From: Budorcas taxicolor
Taxonomy: Eukaryota > Chordata > Mammalia > Artiodactyla > Bovidae
NCBI RefSeq assembly: GCF_023091745.1
Contig: NC_068915.1
Span: 47,984,001 to 48,048,000, forward strand
Direction of reading: 5' to 3'
DNA: 64,000 nt
Below, piece after piece: positions 35,250 through 45,571 of this stretch. The stretch's first letter is position 1, and each line of letters starts with the position of its first letter. The translations under genes and the position numbers were made by a program. The notes under the pieces were generated by a model. It was not told the origin of the DNA and searched no databases. It saw nothing but the letters and a program-made list of their open reading frames with translations.

Positions 35250-35321
35250 GAGGGCAAAAACCAAAAGGAAGAAAGAATTCAACCTTGAAGCCTAGAAAGG
35301 AGACCTCAAACACAATAAGTT

Positions 35322-35350
35322 AAAAACAAACAAACAAACAAACAAAAAAC
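35322..35350. repeat. (AAAC)n tract
   Basis: About six AAAC units in the L1 5' UTR end, where A-rich simple repeats are normal. Confidence 0.85.
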
Positions 35351-35379
35351 TATTCAAAAGGCAGAGAAATACTACACAA

Positions 35380-36225
35380 ATGAAGGAACAAGCTAGAAAC
35401 ACAAAAGTCCAAATAAATTAAGAGGAAATAGGCAAATTACCCAAAAACGAATTTAGAAAAATGATAGTAAAGATGATTAAAAACCTTGAAAACAAAATGG
35501 AAAAAATGCAAGAATCAATTAAAAAAAACCTAGAAAAATTAAAGAATAAACATACAGAGACAAACAACACAGTTACTGAAATTAAAAATACTCTAGAAGG
35601 ATTCAATATCTGAAGCAGAAAAATAAATCAGTAAGCTGGAAGAGAAAATGGTGGAAATAATTTCTCAAGAGCAGAGTAAACTGAAAAGAATGAAAAGAAC
35701 TGAGGATAGTCTCAGAGACCTTTGGGACAATATCAAATGCATCAACACTCAAATTATAAGGGTCCCAGAAGAAGAGTAAAAGAAAGGGTATGAGAAATTT
35801 TTGAAGAGATTATAGTTGAAAATCTCCCCAACATGGAAAAGGAAGTCAGTCAAGCCCAAGAGGCACAAAGAGTCCCACACAGGATAAATTCGATGAGAAA
35901 CACACCAAGACACATACTAACCAAACTAACAAAGACTAAACACAAAGAAAGGATATTAAAAGCAGCGAGGGAGAAGCAACAAGTAACATACAAGGGAAAC
36001 CCAATAGGCTTAATGGTTGGTCTTTGAGCAGAAACTCTGCAGGCCAGAAGGGAATTGCAGGATGTATTTAAAGTATTGAAAGGGAAAAATCTGCAACCAA
36101 GACTAATGGGAAGCATCTCATTCAAAATTGATGGAGAAATCAAAAGCTTTCCAGACAAGCAAAAGTTAAGAGAATTCAGTACCACAAAACCAGCTTTACA
36201 ACGAATATTAAAGTGACTTCTATAG
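35380..36225 (+). pseudogene. L1 ORF1 relic
   Basis: ORF1 makes the RNA-binding chaperone that coats L1 RNA. The frame starts at an ATG (35380) in the place of the family start and shows the coiled-coil-rich N-terminal half (lysine/glutamate/asparagine-rich, 35450-35800). The C-terminal domain follows, best preserved at 35833-36027 with residues such as RVPHRINSMRNTPRHIL and ERILKAAREKQQVTYKG. In-frame stops and small indels (for example around 35608 and 35776) break it into pieces, and the expected C-terminal stop region lies near 36212-36225. No intact protein can be made. It precedes the ORF2 relic with the normal short gap. Confidence 0.85.
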
Positions 36226-36567
36226 TCAAGAAATACAAGAGAAGTAAAAAGATCTACAAAATCAACCCCAAACAATTAAAAACTTGGGAATAGGAAATTA
36301 TATATCAATAATTTAAGTGTAAATGGATTAAATGTTCCAACAAAAAGACATAGACTGGCTGAATGGATACAAAGACAAGACCCATATATATGCTGTCTAC
36401 AAGAAACCCACTTCACACCTAAAGACACATATAGACTGAAAGTGAGAGGATTGAAAAATATATTCCATGCAAATGGGAAGCAAAAAAAGTTGGAGTAGCA
36501 ATCCTCGTATCGACAAGATAGACCTTAGAATAAAAAGATTACAAGAGATAATGAAGGACACTACATA

Positions 36568-37074
36568 ATGATCAAGGGATCAATCCAAAAGCAAGACATA
36601 ACAATTGTAAATATCTATGAACCCAGCATAGGAGCACCTCAATACATAAGACAAACACTCATGTATGGATGTGAAAGTTGGACTGTGAAGAAGGCTGAGC
36701 GCCAAAGAATTGATGCTTTTGAACTGTGGTGTTGGAGGAGACTCTTGAGAGTCCCTTGGACTGCAAGGAGATCCAACCAGTCCATTCTGAAGGAGATCAG
36801 CCCTGGGATTTCTTTGGAAGAAATGACACTAAAGCTGAAACTCCAGTACTTTGGCCACCTCATGAGAAGAGTTGACTCATTGGAAAAGACTCTGATGCTG
36901 GGAAGGATTGGGGGCAGGAGGAGAAGGGGACTACAGAGGATGAGATGGCTGGATGGCATCACTCACTCGAAGGACATGAATCTGAGTGAACTCCGGGAGT
37001 TGGTGATGGATGCGGAGGCCTGGCATGCTGCGATTCATGGGGTCGGAAAGAGTCGGACACGAGTGAGTGACTGA
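36568..37074 (+). pseudogene. 168-codon chimeric reading frame, L1 endonuclease to BovB C terminus
   Basis: Residues 1-30 ([20 protein letters not shown] and following) are L1 ORF2 endonuclease sequence. From residue 31 the frame is the C-terminal region of BovB, ending GKSRTRVSD. The frame is an accident of a BovB tail inserting in phase. It lacks both the full endonuclease and any reverse transcriptase palm, so no enzymatic role is expected. There is no sign of its own promoter or of selection. Confidence 0.85.
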
Positions 37075-37085
37075 ACTGAACTGAA
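36658..37085 (+). mobile_element. BovB 3' fragment nested in the L1 endonuclease region
   Basis: About 430 bp, from 'tcatgtatggatgtgaaagt' to the terminus 'gactgaactgaactgaaca'. It encodes the BovB C-terminal region ([20 protein letters not shown] and onward), which stays open and is in frame with the upstream L1 sequence. Confidence 0.95.
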
Positions 37086-39009
37086 CAGACATAAAATGAG
37101 AAATTGACAGTAACACATTAATAGTAGGAGACTTTAACACCCTACTCACACAAATAGACAGATCATCAAAACAGAAAATTAATAGGGAAACAAGTCTTAA
37201 ATGATGCATTAGATTAGATGGATCTCATTGATATCTTCAGATATTCCATCCAAATGCACAAGAGTACACTGTCTTCTCAAATGCACATGGAACATTCTCC
37301 AGGATAGACCATATCTTGGGTCACAAATCAAACCTGATTAAAAAATTGAAATCACATCAAGCATCTTCTCTGAGCATATGCTATGAAACTAGATATCAAT
37401 TGCAAGAAAAAAAATGCAAGAAACACAAACACATCGAGATTATATAACAAATTTCTAAATAACCAACAGGTTACTGAAGAAATCAAAAGGAAAATCAAAA
37501 CATTTCTAGAAACAAATGACAATGAAAACACAAGAACTCAAAGTCTATGAGATGCAGCAAAAGCAATTCTCAGAGGGAAGTTTATGGCAACACAATCCTA
37601 CCTCAATAAACAAGAAAAACATCTAATAGACAACCTAACTTTATACTAAAACAACTGGAAAAAGAACAACAACAACAAACCCAAAATTAGTAGAAGGAAA
37701 GAAATGAAGATCTGAGCAGAAATAAATGAAAAAGAAGTGAAGGAAACAATAGTAAAGATTAATAAAACTAAAAGCTGGTTATTTGAGAAGATAAACAAAA
37801 CTGACAAGCGTTTATCCAGAATCATCAAGAAAAAAGGAGAGAAGAATCAAACCAAAAAAATTAGAAATGAAAAAGGAGAGGTTACAACAGATACTGCAGA
37901 AACACAAAGGATTATAAGACACTATTATGAACAACCGTAAGGCAATAAAATGAATAACATGGAAGAAATGGACAGATTCTTAGAGAAGTTCAATCTTCCA
38001 AGACTGAACCAGGGAGAAATAGGAATTATGAACAACCCAATTACAAGTACTGAAATTGAAGCTGTGATCAAATATCTCCCCAAAAAACAAAAGCCCAGGG
38101 CCAGATGGCTTCACAGGAGAATTCTATCAAACATTTAGAAAAGAGCTAATGCCTATCTTTCTAAAATTCTTTCAAAATATTACAAAGGAAGGAACACTTT
38201 CAAACTCATTCTATGAGGCTACCATAACCCTGATACCAAAACCAGACTAAGACAACACACACAAAAAAGAAAACTACAGGCCAATATCACTGATGAACAT
38301 AGATGCAAATCTACTCAACAAAATTTTAACAAACAGAATTCAGCAACACGTCAAAAAGCTCATACACAATGATCAAGTTGGGTTTATACCAGGAAGGCAA
38401 GCATTCTTCAATATATGAAAATCAATCATTGTGTTACACTATATTAACAAAATTGAAAGATAAAGCCATATGATTATCTCAATAGATGTAGAAAAAGCCT
38501 TTGATAAAATTTAGCACCCATTTATGATTAAAAATCTTCAAAACATAGAAGAAACCTACCTTAACATAATGAATGAAGTCCATATATGATAATCATACTG
38601 CAAACATTATTCTCAATGGTGAAAGCATTTCCCCTAAGATCAAGAGCAAGACAAGAGTGTCCATTTTTACCACTATCATTCAACATAGTTCTGGAAGTCC
38701 TAGCTATAGCAACCAGATAAGAAAAAGAAATAAAAGGAATCCAGATGAGAAAAGAAGAAGTAAAGTTCTCACTGTTTGCAGATGACATGATACTGTACAT
38801 AGAAAATCCTAAAGATAGTATAAGAAAATTACTAGAGCTAATCAGTGAATTTAGCAAAATTTCAGGATATGAAATCAATACATAGAAATCACTTCCATTT
38901 CTATATATAACAATGAAAAATCAGAAAGGGAAATTAAGGAATCAATTCCATTCACCATTGAAACCAAAATAATTAAATATCTAGGAATAAACTTACCTAA
39001 AGAGACAAA
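37086..39009 (+). mobile_element. Ruminant L1, segment 2 (ORF2 endonuclease to reverse transcriptase)
   Basis: The sequence resumes exactly in L1 register ('cagacataaaatgagaaatt') after the BovB tail and runs to 'ctaaagagacaaac' at 39009, where the next BovB begins. Confidence 0.9.
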
Positions 39010-39137
39010 CAACAGACTGGTTCCAAATAGGAAAAGGAGTATGTCGAAGCTTTATATTGTCACCCTGCTAATTTAACATATAAGCAGAGTACATCATGAG
39101 AAATGTTGGGCTGAGGGAAGCATGAGCTGGAATCAAA
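39010..39137 (+). mobile_element. BovB copy B, part 1
   Basis: Begins at 'aacagactggttccaaatag' in the reverse transcriptase region and stops at 'agctggaatcaaa', where an L1 3' end intervenes. It continues at 39800. The whole copy (39010-40606) is flanked by 'taaagagacaaa' (38998-39009) and 'aaaggagacaaa' (about 40606-40617), a worn target duplication made of L1 sequence. Confidence 0.92.
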
Positions 39138-39799
39138 TATCCCATTGCTGGGCATACATACCGAGGAAACCAGAATTGAAGGAGACACATGTACCCCAAT
39201 GTTCATCGCAGCACTGTTTATAATAGCCAGGACATGGAAACAACCTAGATGTCCATCAGCAGATGAATGAATAAGAAAGTGGTGGGTGGTACATATACAC
39301 AATGGAGTATTACTCAGCCGTTAAAAAGAATACATTTGAATCAGTTTTGATGAGATGGATGAAACTGGAGCCGATTATACAGAGTGAAGTAAGCCAGAAA
39401 GAAAAACACCAATACAGTATACTAACACATATATATGGAATTTAGAAAGATGGCAATGACGGCCCTGTATGCAAGACAGCAAGGAAGACACAGATGTGTA
39501 TAACGGACTTTTGGACTCAGAGGGAGAGGGAGAGGGTGGGATGATTTGGGAGAATGGCATTGTAACATGTATACTATCATGTAAGAATCAAATCGCCAGT
39601 CTATGTCTGATGCAGGATACAGCATGCTTGGGGCTGGTGCACGGTGATGACCCAGACAGATGTTATGGGGAGGGAGGTGGGAGGGGGGTTCATGTTTGGG
39701 AACGCATGTACACCTGTGGTGGATTCATGTCAATGTATGGCAAAACCAATACAGTATTGTAAAGTAAAATAAAGTAAAAATAAAAATTAAAAAAAAAAA
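39138..39799 (+). mobile_element. L1 3' end nested in BovB copy B
   Basis: From 'cccattgctgggcatacata' through the end of the L1 coding region, the 3' UTR and an A-rich tail at 39788-39799. It is 5'-truncated at about 660 bp. The 3' end 'ccaatacagtattgtaaag' with its 'aaagtaaaataaagta' tail is the same as in the fragment at 45718. No clear target duplication. Confidence 0.93.
39667..39688 (+). other. G-quadruplex motif in L1 3' UTR
   Basis: Guanine runs of 4, 3, 3 and 6 (loops A, AGGT, A) near the L1 3' end. Confidence 0.8.
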
Positions 39800-40606
39800 G
39801 ATTGCTGGGAGAAATATCAACAACCTCAGATATGCAGATGACACCACCCTTATGATAGAAAGTGAAGAAGAACTAAACAGCCTCTTGATGAAAGTGAAAG
39901 AGGAGAGTGGAAAAGTTGGCTTAAAACTCAACATTCAGAAAACGAAGATCATGGCATCTGGTCCCATCACTTCATGGAAAATAGATGGGAAAACAGTGGA
40001 AACAGTGGCTGACTTTATTTTTATGGGCTCCAAAATCACTGCAGATGGTGATTGCAGTCATGAAATTAAAAGATGCTTACTCCTTGGAAGGAAAGTTATG
40101 ACCAACCTAGATAGCATATTCAAAAGCAGAGACATCACTTTGTCAACAAAGGTCCATGTAGCCAAGGCTATGGTTTTTCCAGTGGTCATGTGTGGATGTG
40201 AGAGTTGGACTGTGAAGAAAGCTGAGTGCTGAAGAATTGATGCTTTTGAACTGTGGTGTTGGAGAAGACTCTTGAGAGTCCCTTGAACTCTAAAGATATC
40301 CAACCAGTCCATCCTAAAGGAGATCGGTGCTGGGTGTTCATTGGAAAGACTGATGTTGAAGCTGAAACTCCAATACTTTGGCCACCTTATGTGAAGAGCT
40401 GACTCACTGGAAAAGACCCTGATGCTGGGAAAGATTGAGGGCAGGAGGAGAAGGGGAAGACAGAGGATGAAATGGTTGGATGGCATCACTGACTCAATGG
40501 ACATGGGTTTCGGTGGACTCCAGGAGTTGGTGATGGACACAGAGGATTGATGTGCTGTGGTTCATGGGACCACAAAGAATTGGACACAATTGAGTGACTG
40601 AACTGA
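39800..40606 (+). mobile_element. BovB copy B, part 2
   Basis: Resumes at 'gattgctgggagaaatatc', immediately contains the reverse transcriptase palm motif YADD (39831-39842), and runs to the 'gactgaactgaaa' terminus. Readable in frame to about 40232 (LRYADDTTLMIESEEEL onward), then broken by a stop after KKAEC. With part 1 it makes a 5'-truncated BovB of about 930 bp. Confidence 0.93.
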
Positions 40607-41737
40607 AAAGGAGACAAAAGAACTGTACATAGATAATTATAAGACACTAATAAAAGAAATCAAAGGTGACATAAAGAGATGGAGTGATATTCCATGTTTC
40701 TGGTCAGGAAGAATCAATGTTATGAAAATGACTATACTACCAAATACAATTTACAGATTAAATGTGACATCTATTAAATTACCAATGGAATTTTTCAGAG
40801 AACTAGAACAAAAAATTCACAATTTATAAGGAAACACAAAAGACCCAGAATAGCAAAAGCTGTCTTGAGAAAGAAGAATGGAGCTGGAAGAATCAACCTT
40901 CCTGACTTCAGATTATACTGCAAAGCTACAATCATCAAGACAGTATGGTACTGACACAATATCAGAAATAAAGGCCGATGGAACAAGATAGAAAGCCCAG
41001 AAATAAACTCACGTACCTATGAGTACCGTATTTTTAACAAAAGAGGCAAGGATATACAATGGGGCAAAGACAGCCTCTTCAATAAATGGTTCTGGGAAAA
41101 CTGGACAGCTACATGTAAAAGAATGAAATTATAACACTTTCTAACACCATACACAAAGATATTCTCAAAATGGATTAAAGACCTAAATGTAAGACTGGAA
41201 AATATTAAACTTTTAGAGGAAAACATAGGCAGAAAACGTGATGACATAATACAAAGCAAGGTCCTCTATGACCCACCTCCTAGGATAATGGAAATAAAAA
41301 CAAAAGTAAACAAGTGGGACCTGATTAAACTTAAAAGCTTTTGCAAAGCAAAGGAAACTATAAGCAAGGTGAAAAGACAACCTCAGAATGGGAGCAAATA
41401 ATAGCAATTAAAACAACTGACAAAGGATTAATTTCCAAAAAATAGAAGCATCTCATAAAACTCAATGCCAGGAAAAAAAAAAATCTACCAAAAAGAGGAA
41501 AAAAGACATAAACAGACATTGCTCCATAGAAGACATGCAGATGGCTAACAAATGCATGAACATAGCTCATTAGAGAAATACAAATCAAAACTACAATGAG
41601 ATATCAACACATACCAGTCAGAATGGCCATCATCTAAAATTCTAGATATAATAAATGCTGGAGAGGGCATAGAGAAAGTGAATGCTCTTGCACTGTGGGT
41701 GGGAATGTAAATTGATACAGCCCCTATGGAAAATGGT
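40607..41737 (+). mobile_element. Ruminant L1, segment 3 (end of ORF2)
   Basis: L1 register resumes at 'agacaaaagaactgtacata' and continues to 'tgatacagcccctatggaaa' near 41735. The last part of the L1, including its 3' UTR and tail, is absent at this site. Confidence 0.9.
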
Positions 41738-41740
41738 GTC

Positions 41741-42469
41741 GGTTCTGTTCAGTTCAGTCACTCAGCCATGTCTGACTCTTTGCAATCCCATGTACCACAG
41801 CACGCTAGGCCTCCCTGTCCATCACCAACTCCTGGAGTCCACCGAAACCCATGTCCAGTCTGTTGGTGATGCCATCCAACCGTCACATCCCCTGTCATCC
41901 CCTCCTCCTCCTGCCCTCAATCTTTCCCAGCATCAGGGTCTTTTCCCATGAGTCAGCTCTTCACATCAGGTGGCCAAAGTACTGGAGTTTCAGCTTCAAC
42001 ATCAGTCCTTCCAATGAACATCCAGCACCGATCTCCTTTAGGATGGACTGGTTGGATCTCCTTGCAGTCCAAGGGACTCTCAAGAGTCTTCTCCAACACC
42101 ATAGTTCAAAAGCATCAATTATCCGGCACTCAGCTTTCTTTGTAGTCCAACTCTCACATCCATACATGACCACTGGAAAAACCATAGCCTTGACTAGATG
42201 GCCCTTTGCTGACAAAGTAATGTCTCTGTTTTTTAATATGCTATCTAGGTTGGTCAAACTTTCCTTCCAAGGAGTAAGCGTCTTTTAATTTCATGGCTGC
42301 AATCACCATCTACAATGATTTTGGAGCCCATAAAAATAAAGTCAGCCACTGTTTCCACTATTTTCCCATCTATTTGCCATGAAGTGATGGGACTGGGTGC
42401 CATGATCTTAATTTTCTGAATGTTGAGGTTTAAGCCAACCTTTTCACTCTCCTGTTTCACTTTCATCAG
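41741..42469 (-). mobile_element. BovB copy C, 3' part
   Basis: Antisense BovB terminus: begins 'gttcagttcagtcactcag' and runs leftward in element sense from 'cctgatgaaagtgaaacagg' (42469) to the 3' end at 41741. It joins head-on to an inverted 5' part at 42470. Confidence 0.94.
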
Positions 42470-43281
42470 GATATGCTGAAATGTGAAGTCAGGTGGGCCT
42501 TAAGAAGCATCACTATGAGCAAAACTAGAGGAAGTGATGGAATTCCAGTTGAGCTATTTCAAATCCTAAAAGATGATGCTGTGAAAGTGGTGCACTCAAT
42601 ATGCCAGCAAATTTGGAAAACTCAGCAGTGGCCACAGGACTGGAAAAGATCAGTTTTCATTCCAATCCCAAAGAAAGGCAATGCTAAAGAATGTTCAAAC
42701 TACCACACAATTGCACTCATCTCACATGCTAGTAAAGTAGTGCTCAAAATTCTCCAAGCCAGGCTTCAGCAACACATGAACCGTGAACTTCCAGATGTTG
42801 AACCTGGTTTTAGGAAAGGCAGAGGAACCAGAGATCAAACTGCCAACATCCGTTGGATCATTGAAAAAGCAAAAGAGTTCCAGGAAAACATCTATTTCTG
42901 CTTTATTAACTATGCCAAAACCTTTGAGTGTGTGGATCACAATAAACTGTGGAAAATTCTGAAAGAGATGGGAACACCAGACCACCTGACCTGCCTCTTC
43001 AGAAACCTATATGCAAGTCAGGAAGCAACAGTTAGAAGGGGGCATGAAACAACAAACTGGTTCCAAATAGGAAAAGGAGTACGTCAGGCTGTGTATTGTC
43101 ACCCTGCTTATTTAACTTATAAGCAGAGTACATCATGAGAAACACTGGGCTGGAGGAAGCTCAAGGTGGAATCAAGATTGCTGGGAGAAATATCAATAAC
43201 CTCAGATATGCAGATGACACCACCCTTATGGCAGAAAGTGAAGAGGAAATAAAGAGCCTCTTGATGAAAGTGAAAGAGGAG
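42470..43281 (+). mobile_element. BovB copy C, inverted 5' part
   Basis: The upstream BovB region in the opposite orientation to its own 3' part, from 'gctgaaatgtgaagtcaggt' through the reverse transcriptase to 'atgaaagtgaaagaggagaa' (43281). The outer end repeats about 20 bases that also start the 3' part. That is the layout expected when target-primed synthesis starts at both ends of the break (twin priming). Confidence 0.93.
42473..43138 (+). pseudogene. BovB reverse transcriptase fragment, 221 codons
   Basis: Covers the fingers and the start of the palm of the BovB reverse transcriptase: FIPIPKKGNAKECSNYHTIA, a following LISHASKVVLKILQARLQQ segment, the GFRKGRGTRDQ block, and motif A region INYAKTFECVDHNKL. 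The family has D-Y-A-K-A-F-D here. The first aspartate reads N and the second reads E (residues around 145-150), so the metal-binding motif is damaged. After a stop near 43136 the frame shifts, and the YADD motif lies in a second frame at 43207-43218. It is a fragment of a dead element, not a host gene. Confidence 0.88.
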
Positions 43282-43660
43282 AATTTGGACATAGACAGCA
43301 GCAAAAAAATCCTGGGATATCTCCTGTATTTCTTGGCCATCAGAACACACTGTTTCCCTCTAAGAAAACTGCAGGTTCATTTCACAAGATTTCCCACTGC
43401 TTCTCTAACTCATATACCTTTGCCCAGGCTAGAACTGCACCACTTTTCCACTAGGAATTCTTGATATTTTCTTGGAAAATCTCTATACATCAGGTTAAGG
43501 GTCCTCATTGATTGTCCTCACCATAGAACTACAACCTAACTGGCTTTTTTTAATCTCATTTTGCCTTTATCCTGAAATAAATCCTTTCTTTCTGTTCATG
43601 TTTCTTTATATCTTCTTCCTCTAGGGAACCTAGACTGATCGCTTCAGTGGACTTTGGTTT
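43282..43660 (+). repeat. LTR-like relic, family unresolved
   Basis: An AATAAA at about 43575 is followed within 60 bases by 'ctctagggaacctagactga', which resembles the end of ERVL/MaLR-type LTRs. The left edge is set by the BovB insertion. Weak assignment. Confidence 0.3.
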
Positions 43661-43746
43661 TAGCAAACCAATACCAAGTAAGACGAATGTCATGCAGACC
43701 ACTGCTTTTCCTTCCTGCCAGAAATGCCTCTTAAGAAAAGGCAGCT

Positions 43747-44110
43747 TGGGACTTCCCTGGCTCGCTTGCATTGTAGGGTGCATGAGTTCTGTTCCTGGTT
43801 AAGGAACTAAGATCCCATGTGCCTAGAGTGCAGGTGTGCTAAGTAGCTTCAGTCATGTCTGACTCTTTGCAACCCTATGGACTGTAGGGCACCAGGCTCC
43901 TCTGTCCATGGGATTCTCTAGGCAAGAATACCGGAGTCGATTGCCATGTTCTTCTCCAAGGGATCTTCTTGACCCAGGGATGGAACCGACATCCCTTACA
44001 CTCCTGCAGCGGCAAGTGGGGCTCTTTACCAATAGTGCCACCTGGAGTGTGAATGCCTAGCAGCACTCCTCCTCCCCAGCCATGCCCCTGCCACCAAAAA
44101 AAAAAAAAAA
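43747..44110 (+). mobile_element. CHR-type SINE split by Bov-tA
   Basis: Head 'gggacttccctggctcgctt' with the 'aaggaactaagatcccatgt' block typical of cetartiodactyl CHR SINEs, and a long A tail ending at 44110. A perfect 11-bp duplication 'aaaaggcagct' flanks the whole unit at 43736-43746 and 44111-44121. A minus-strand Bov-tA fills most of the interior. Confidence 0.88.
43834..44047 (-). mobile_element. Bov-tA-type SINE nested in CHR SINE
   Basis: Starts 'gtgctaagtagcttcagtca' and ends 'accaatagtgccacctgga'. The long-head variant is indicated by 'catcccttacactcctgcag'. 'tgcctag' at 43820-43826 and 44054-44060 may be the short target duplication. Confidence 0.9.
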
Positions 44111-44121
44111 AAAAGGCAGCT

Positions 44122-44534
44122 CAGAGCCCTATTATCTGCAGAAAAGAAGAAAGGCAAGGAAAAGTTACAGTGAGAAAGAGGAAAAAATGATGTCTGAGCC
44201 ATTACTCAAGGAAACAAATATTTGATTTCCAAATTTTTCATGGCAATTGCTGAAATATTTTCAAAAGTCCAGTTCAACGAACAAAACTATTGCAGGCTGC
44301 AGTGCCTCACAAAGCATTGTGTTTGCTGTGCTTCATAAGGAAGACCAGTAAAGTCAGCTTCTACTCTGGCAGAAGGCAAAATATACCAGACAACAACTGT
44401 AAGATTAGGCTGTGAAAATTCACACATGTCTGTGTGTATATGAGAAAGACAGACAGACAGATGGACAGGAACTAAAACTGCACTGCTCATGAAATAAGAT
44501 GTAGCCCCCATCACTTACTTTCTCAGATACTATA
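44122..44534. other. Unannotated stretch
   Basis: No recognised feature. A short (GACA)n-like run lies near 44450. Confidence 0.5.
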
Positions 44535-44690
44535 CTACTATATTCTCACTTCAAACTTTGTGAGAAAGTAGTTTAATTGTAATTTCTATTTTTAAAATTA
44601 GGTTTAGAGTTGTTAAGTGACTTGCCAAAATTAAAGTGACAGAGGTGAGATTTGAAATCAAATGTACCTCTTTTAAATATCTTGATAGTC
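44535..44690 (+). repeat. MIR SINE fragment
   Basis: 'ggtttagagttgttaagtga' followed by 'cttgccaaaattaaagtgac' and 'gatttgaaatcaaatgtacc' matches the MIR core order. Confidence 0.65.
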
Positions 44691-45469
44691 TGGTATTATC
44701 AGCAGAACTAGGCTGAGATTCTGCTTTGACAATTTAGCACACAAGAAGCATTTTTCTATAACTGGGGATAACCAATTGGATAACCACTATACTGACTACT
44801 TCTAAGGGAACCGTTGCCACAAATGCAATAGATTGGTAAGCCAGTTTGATTTTCTTAACAAGAGCAATTACTCTGCTTTCTCTGAACATAATGTGAATGT
44901 GTCAATACTTTTAAATCGTTTTGATCATGTATATCTTTAGAAAATTAAAATGTGTTATCTATTTGCTGCAATTCCAGACTTCTCTTTAATGAAAAACTAA
45001 TTTCGAGGAAGACAAACTGAAGTGCTTTCTAAAAGAAATTGTTTACTCTGTTGGTGTGGGTAATTCTTTACTGGCAAACATTTGTTATGGGCAAGTTTTA
45101 GTAAGTGACCAAGAAATACAACGGTAGAGGGAAAAGCTATTCACGCTACAAGACAATTAGTGAAGCAAAGTTGGTAGTCCTGTAGCAGATTTCTTCCACA
45201 TTTCTCCAGACCTGCTTTCTACCTCCTCCTTTCTCTCAGGCTTTACAGACTGGTTTTGTTGGGGTAGGTGTGTTGGGCCCTGTTGGAGAAGGGAGAAAGA
45301 AGAGTGAAGCCAAGGTCCTTATTCAACTTGCTCTCTCTCAGTGAGAGCAACTTAGATTGCCTATGTCCTTAAAAAGATAGCATGTTCTAGAAGATTCTTC
45401 CTCATTTTGGCATTTGGAAGCCTCTTTTTCCCCTTATCCCTTCAATCTGGAGGTGATAATATTCCTGTG
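44691..45469. other. Unannotated stretch
   Basis: Nothing certain. 45190-45469 may belong to the same LTR-like relic as 45470-45715. Confidence 0.4.
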
Positions 45470-45571
45470 GCAAACAGTCAACGAAAAGAATGCAGACTCC
45501 CCTAGAGCAAAGAAAACTCACTTCCTAGCCAAAATCTGAAGTAATCCACAGAGAAGAAGAGTGCTATGGAG
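45470..45571 (+). repeat. Inverted-repeat arm A
   Basis: About 100 bases that match, in reverse complement, 47411-47509. Shared blocks include 'cagactcccctagagcaaag' and 'gtaatccacagagaa'. Identity is high by eye (85% or more). Probably two copies of one interspersed repeat. Confidence 0.88.

Larger units (their letters stand above)
35250..36657 (+). mobile_element. Ruminant L1, segment 1 (5' UTR end, ORF1, start of ORF2)
   Basis: The sequence follows ruminant L1 closely: the 5' UTR end with an (AAAC)n run (35322-35350), ORF1 from 35380, the inter-ORF region, and the first part of the ORF2 endonuclease up to a BovB insertion at 36658. The same L1 continues at 37086-39009 and 40607-41737. About 4.5 kb of L1 remain, split by two insertions and ended by a third. 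Confidence 0.88.
36282..41737 (+). pseudogene. L1 ORF2 relic, three pieces
   Basis: ORF2 encodes an N-terminal apurinic-type endonuclease, a reverse transcriptase and a cysteine-rich C-terminal region. Piece 1 (36282-36657) and the start of piece 2 (37086-) carry endonuclease sequence. The expected start codon region near 36285 has lost ATG. In piece 2 the reverse transcriptase palm motif FADD survives at 38775-38786 (codons ttt gca gat gac), although many stops surround it. Piece 3 (40607-41737) holds the C-terminal part up to 'gggtgggaatgtaaattga'. A BovB tail (36658-37085) and a larger BovB (39010-40606) separate the pieces. The final codons and the 3' UTR are missing because a further BovB sits at 41740. 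The gene is dead. Confidence 0.85.

Noticed and set aside
42473..43138. A domesticated reverse transcriptase gene
   Set aside because: The frame is the inverted part of a BovB insertion, has a damaged motif A and ends before the palm motif. Nothing suggests a host function.
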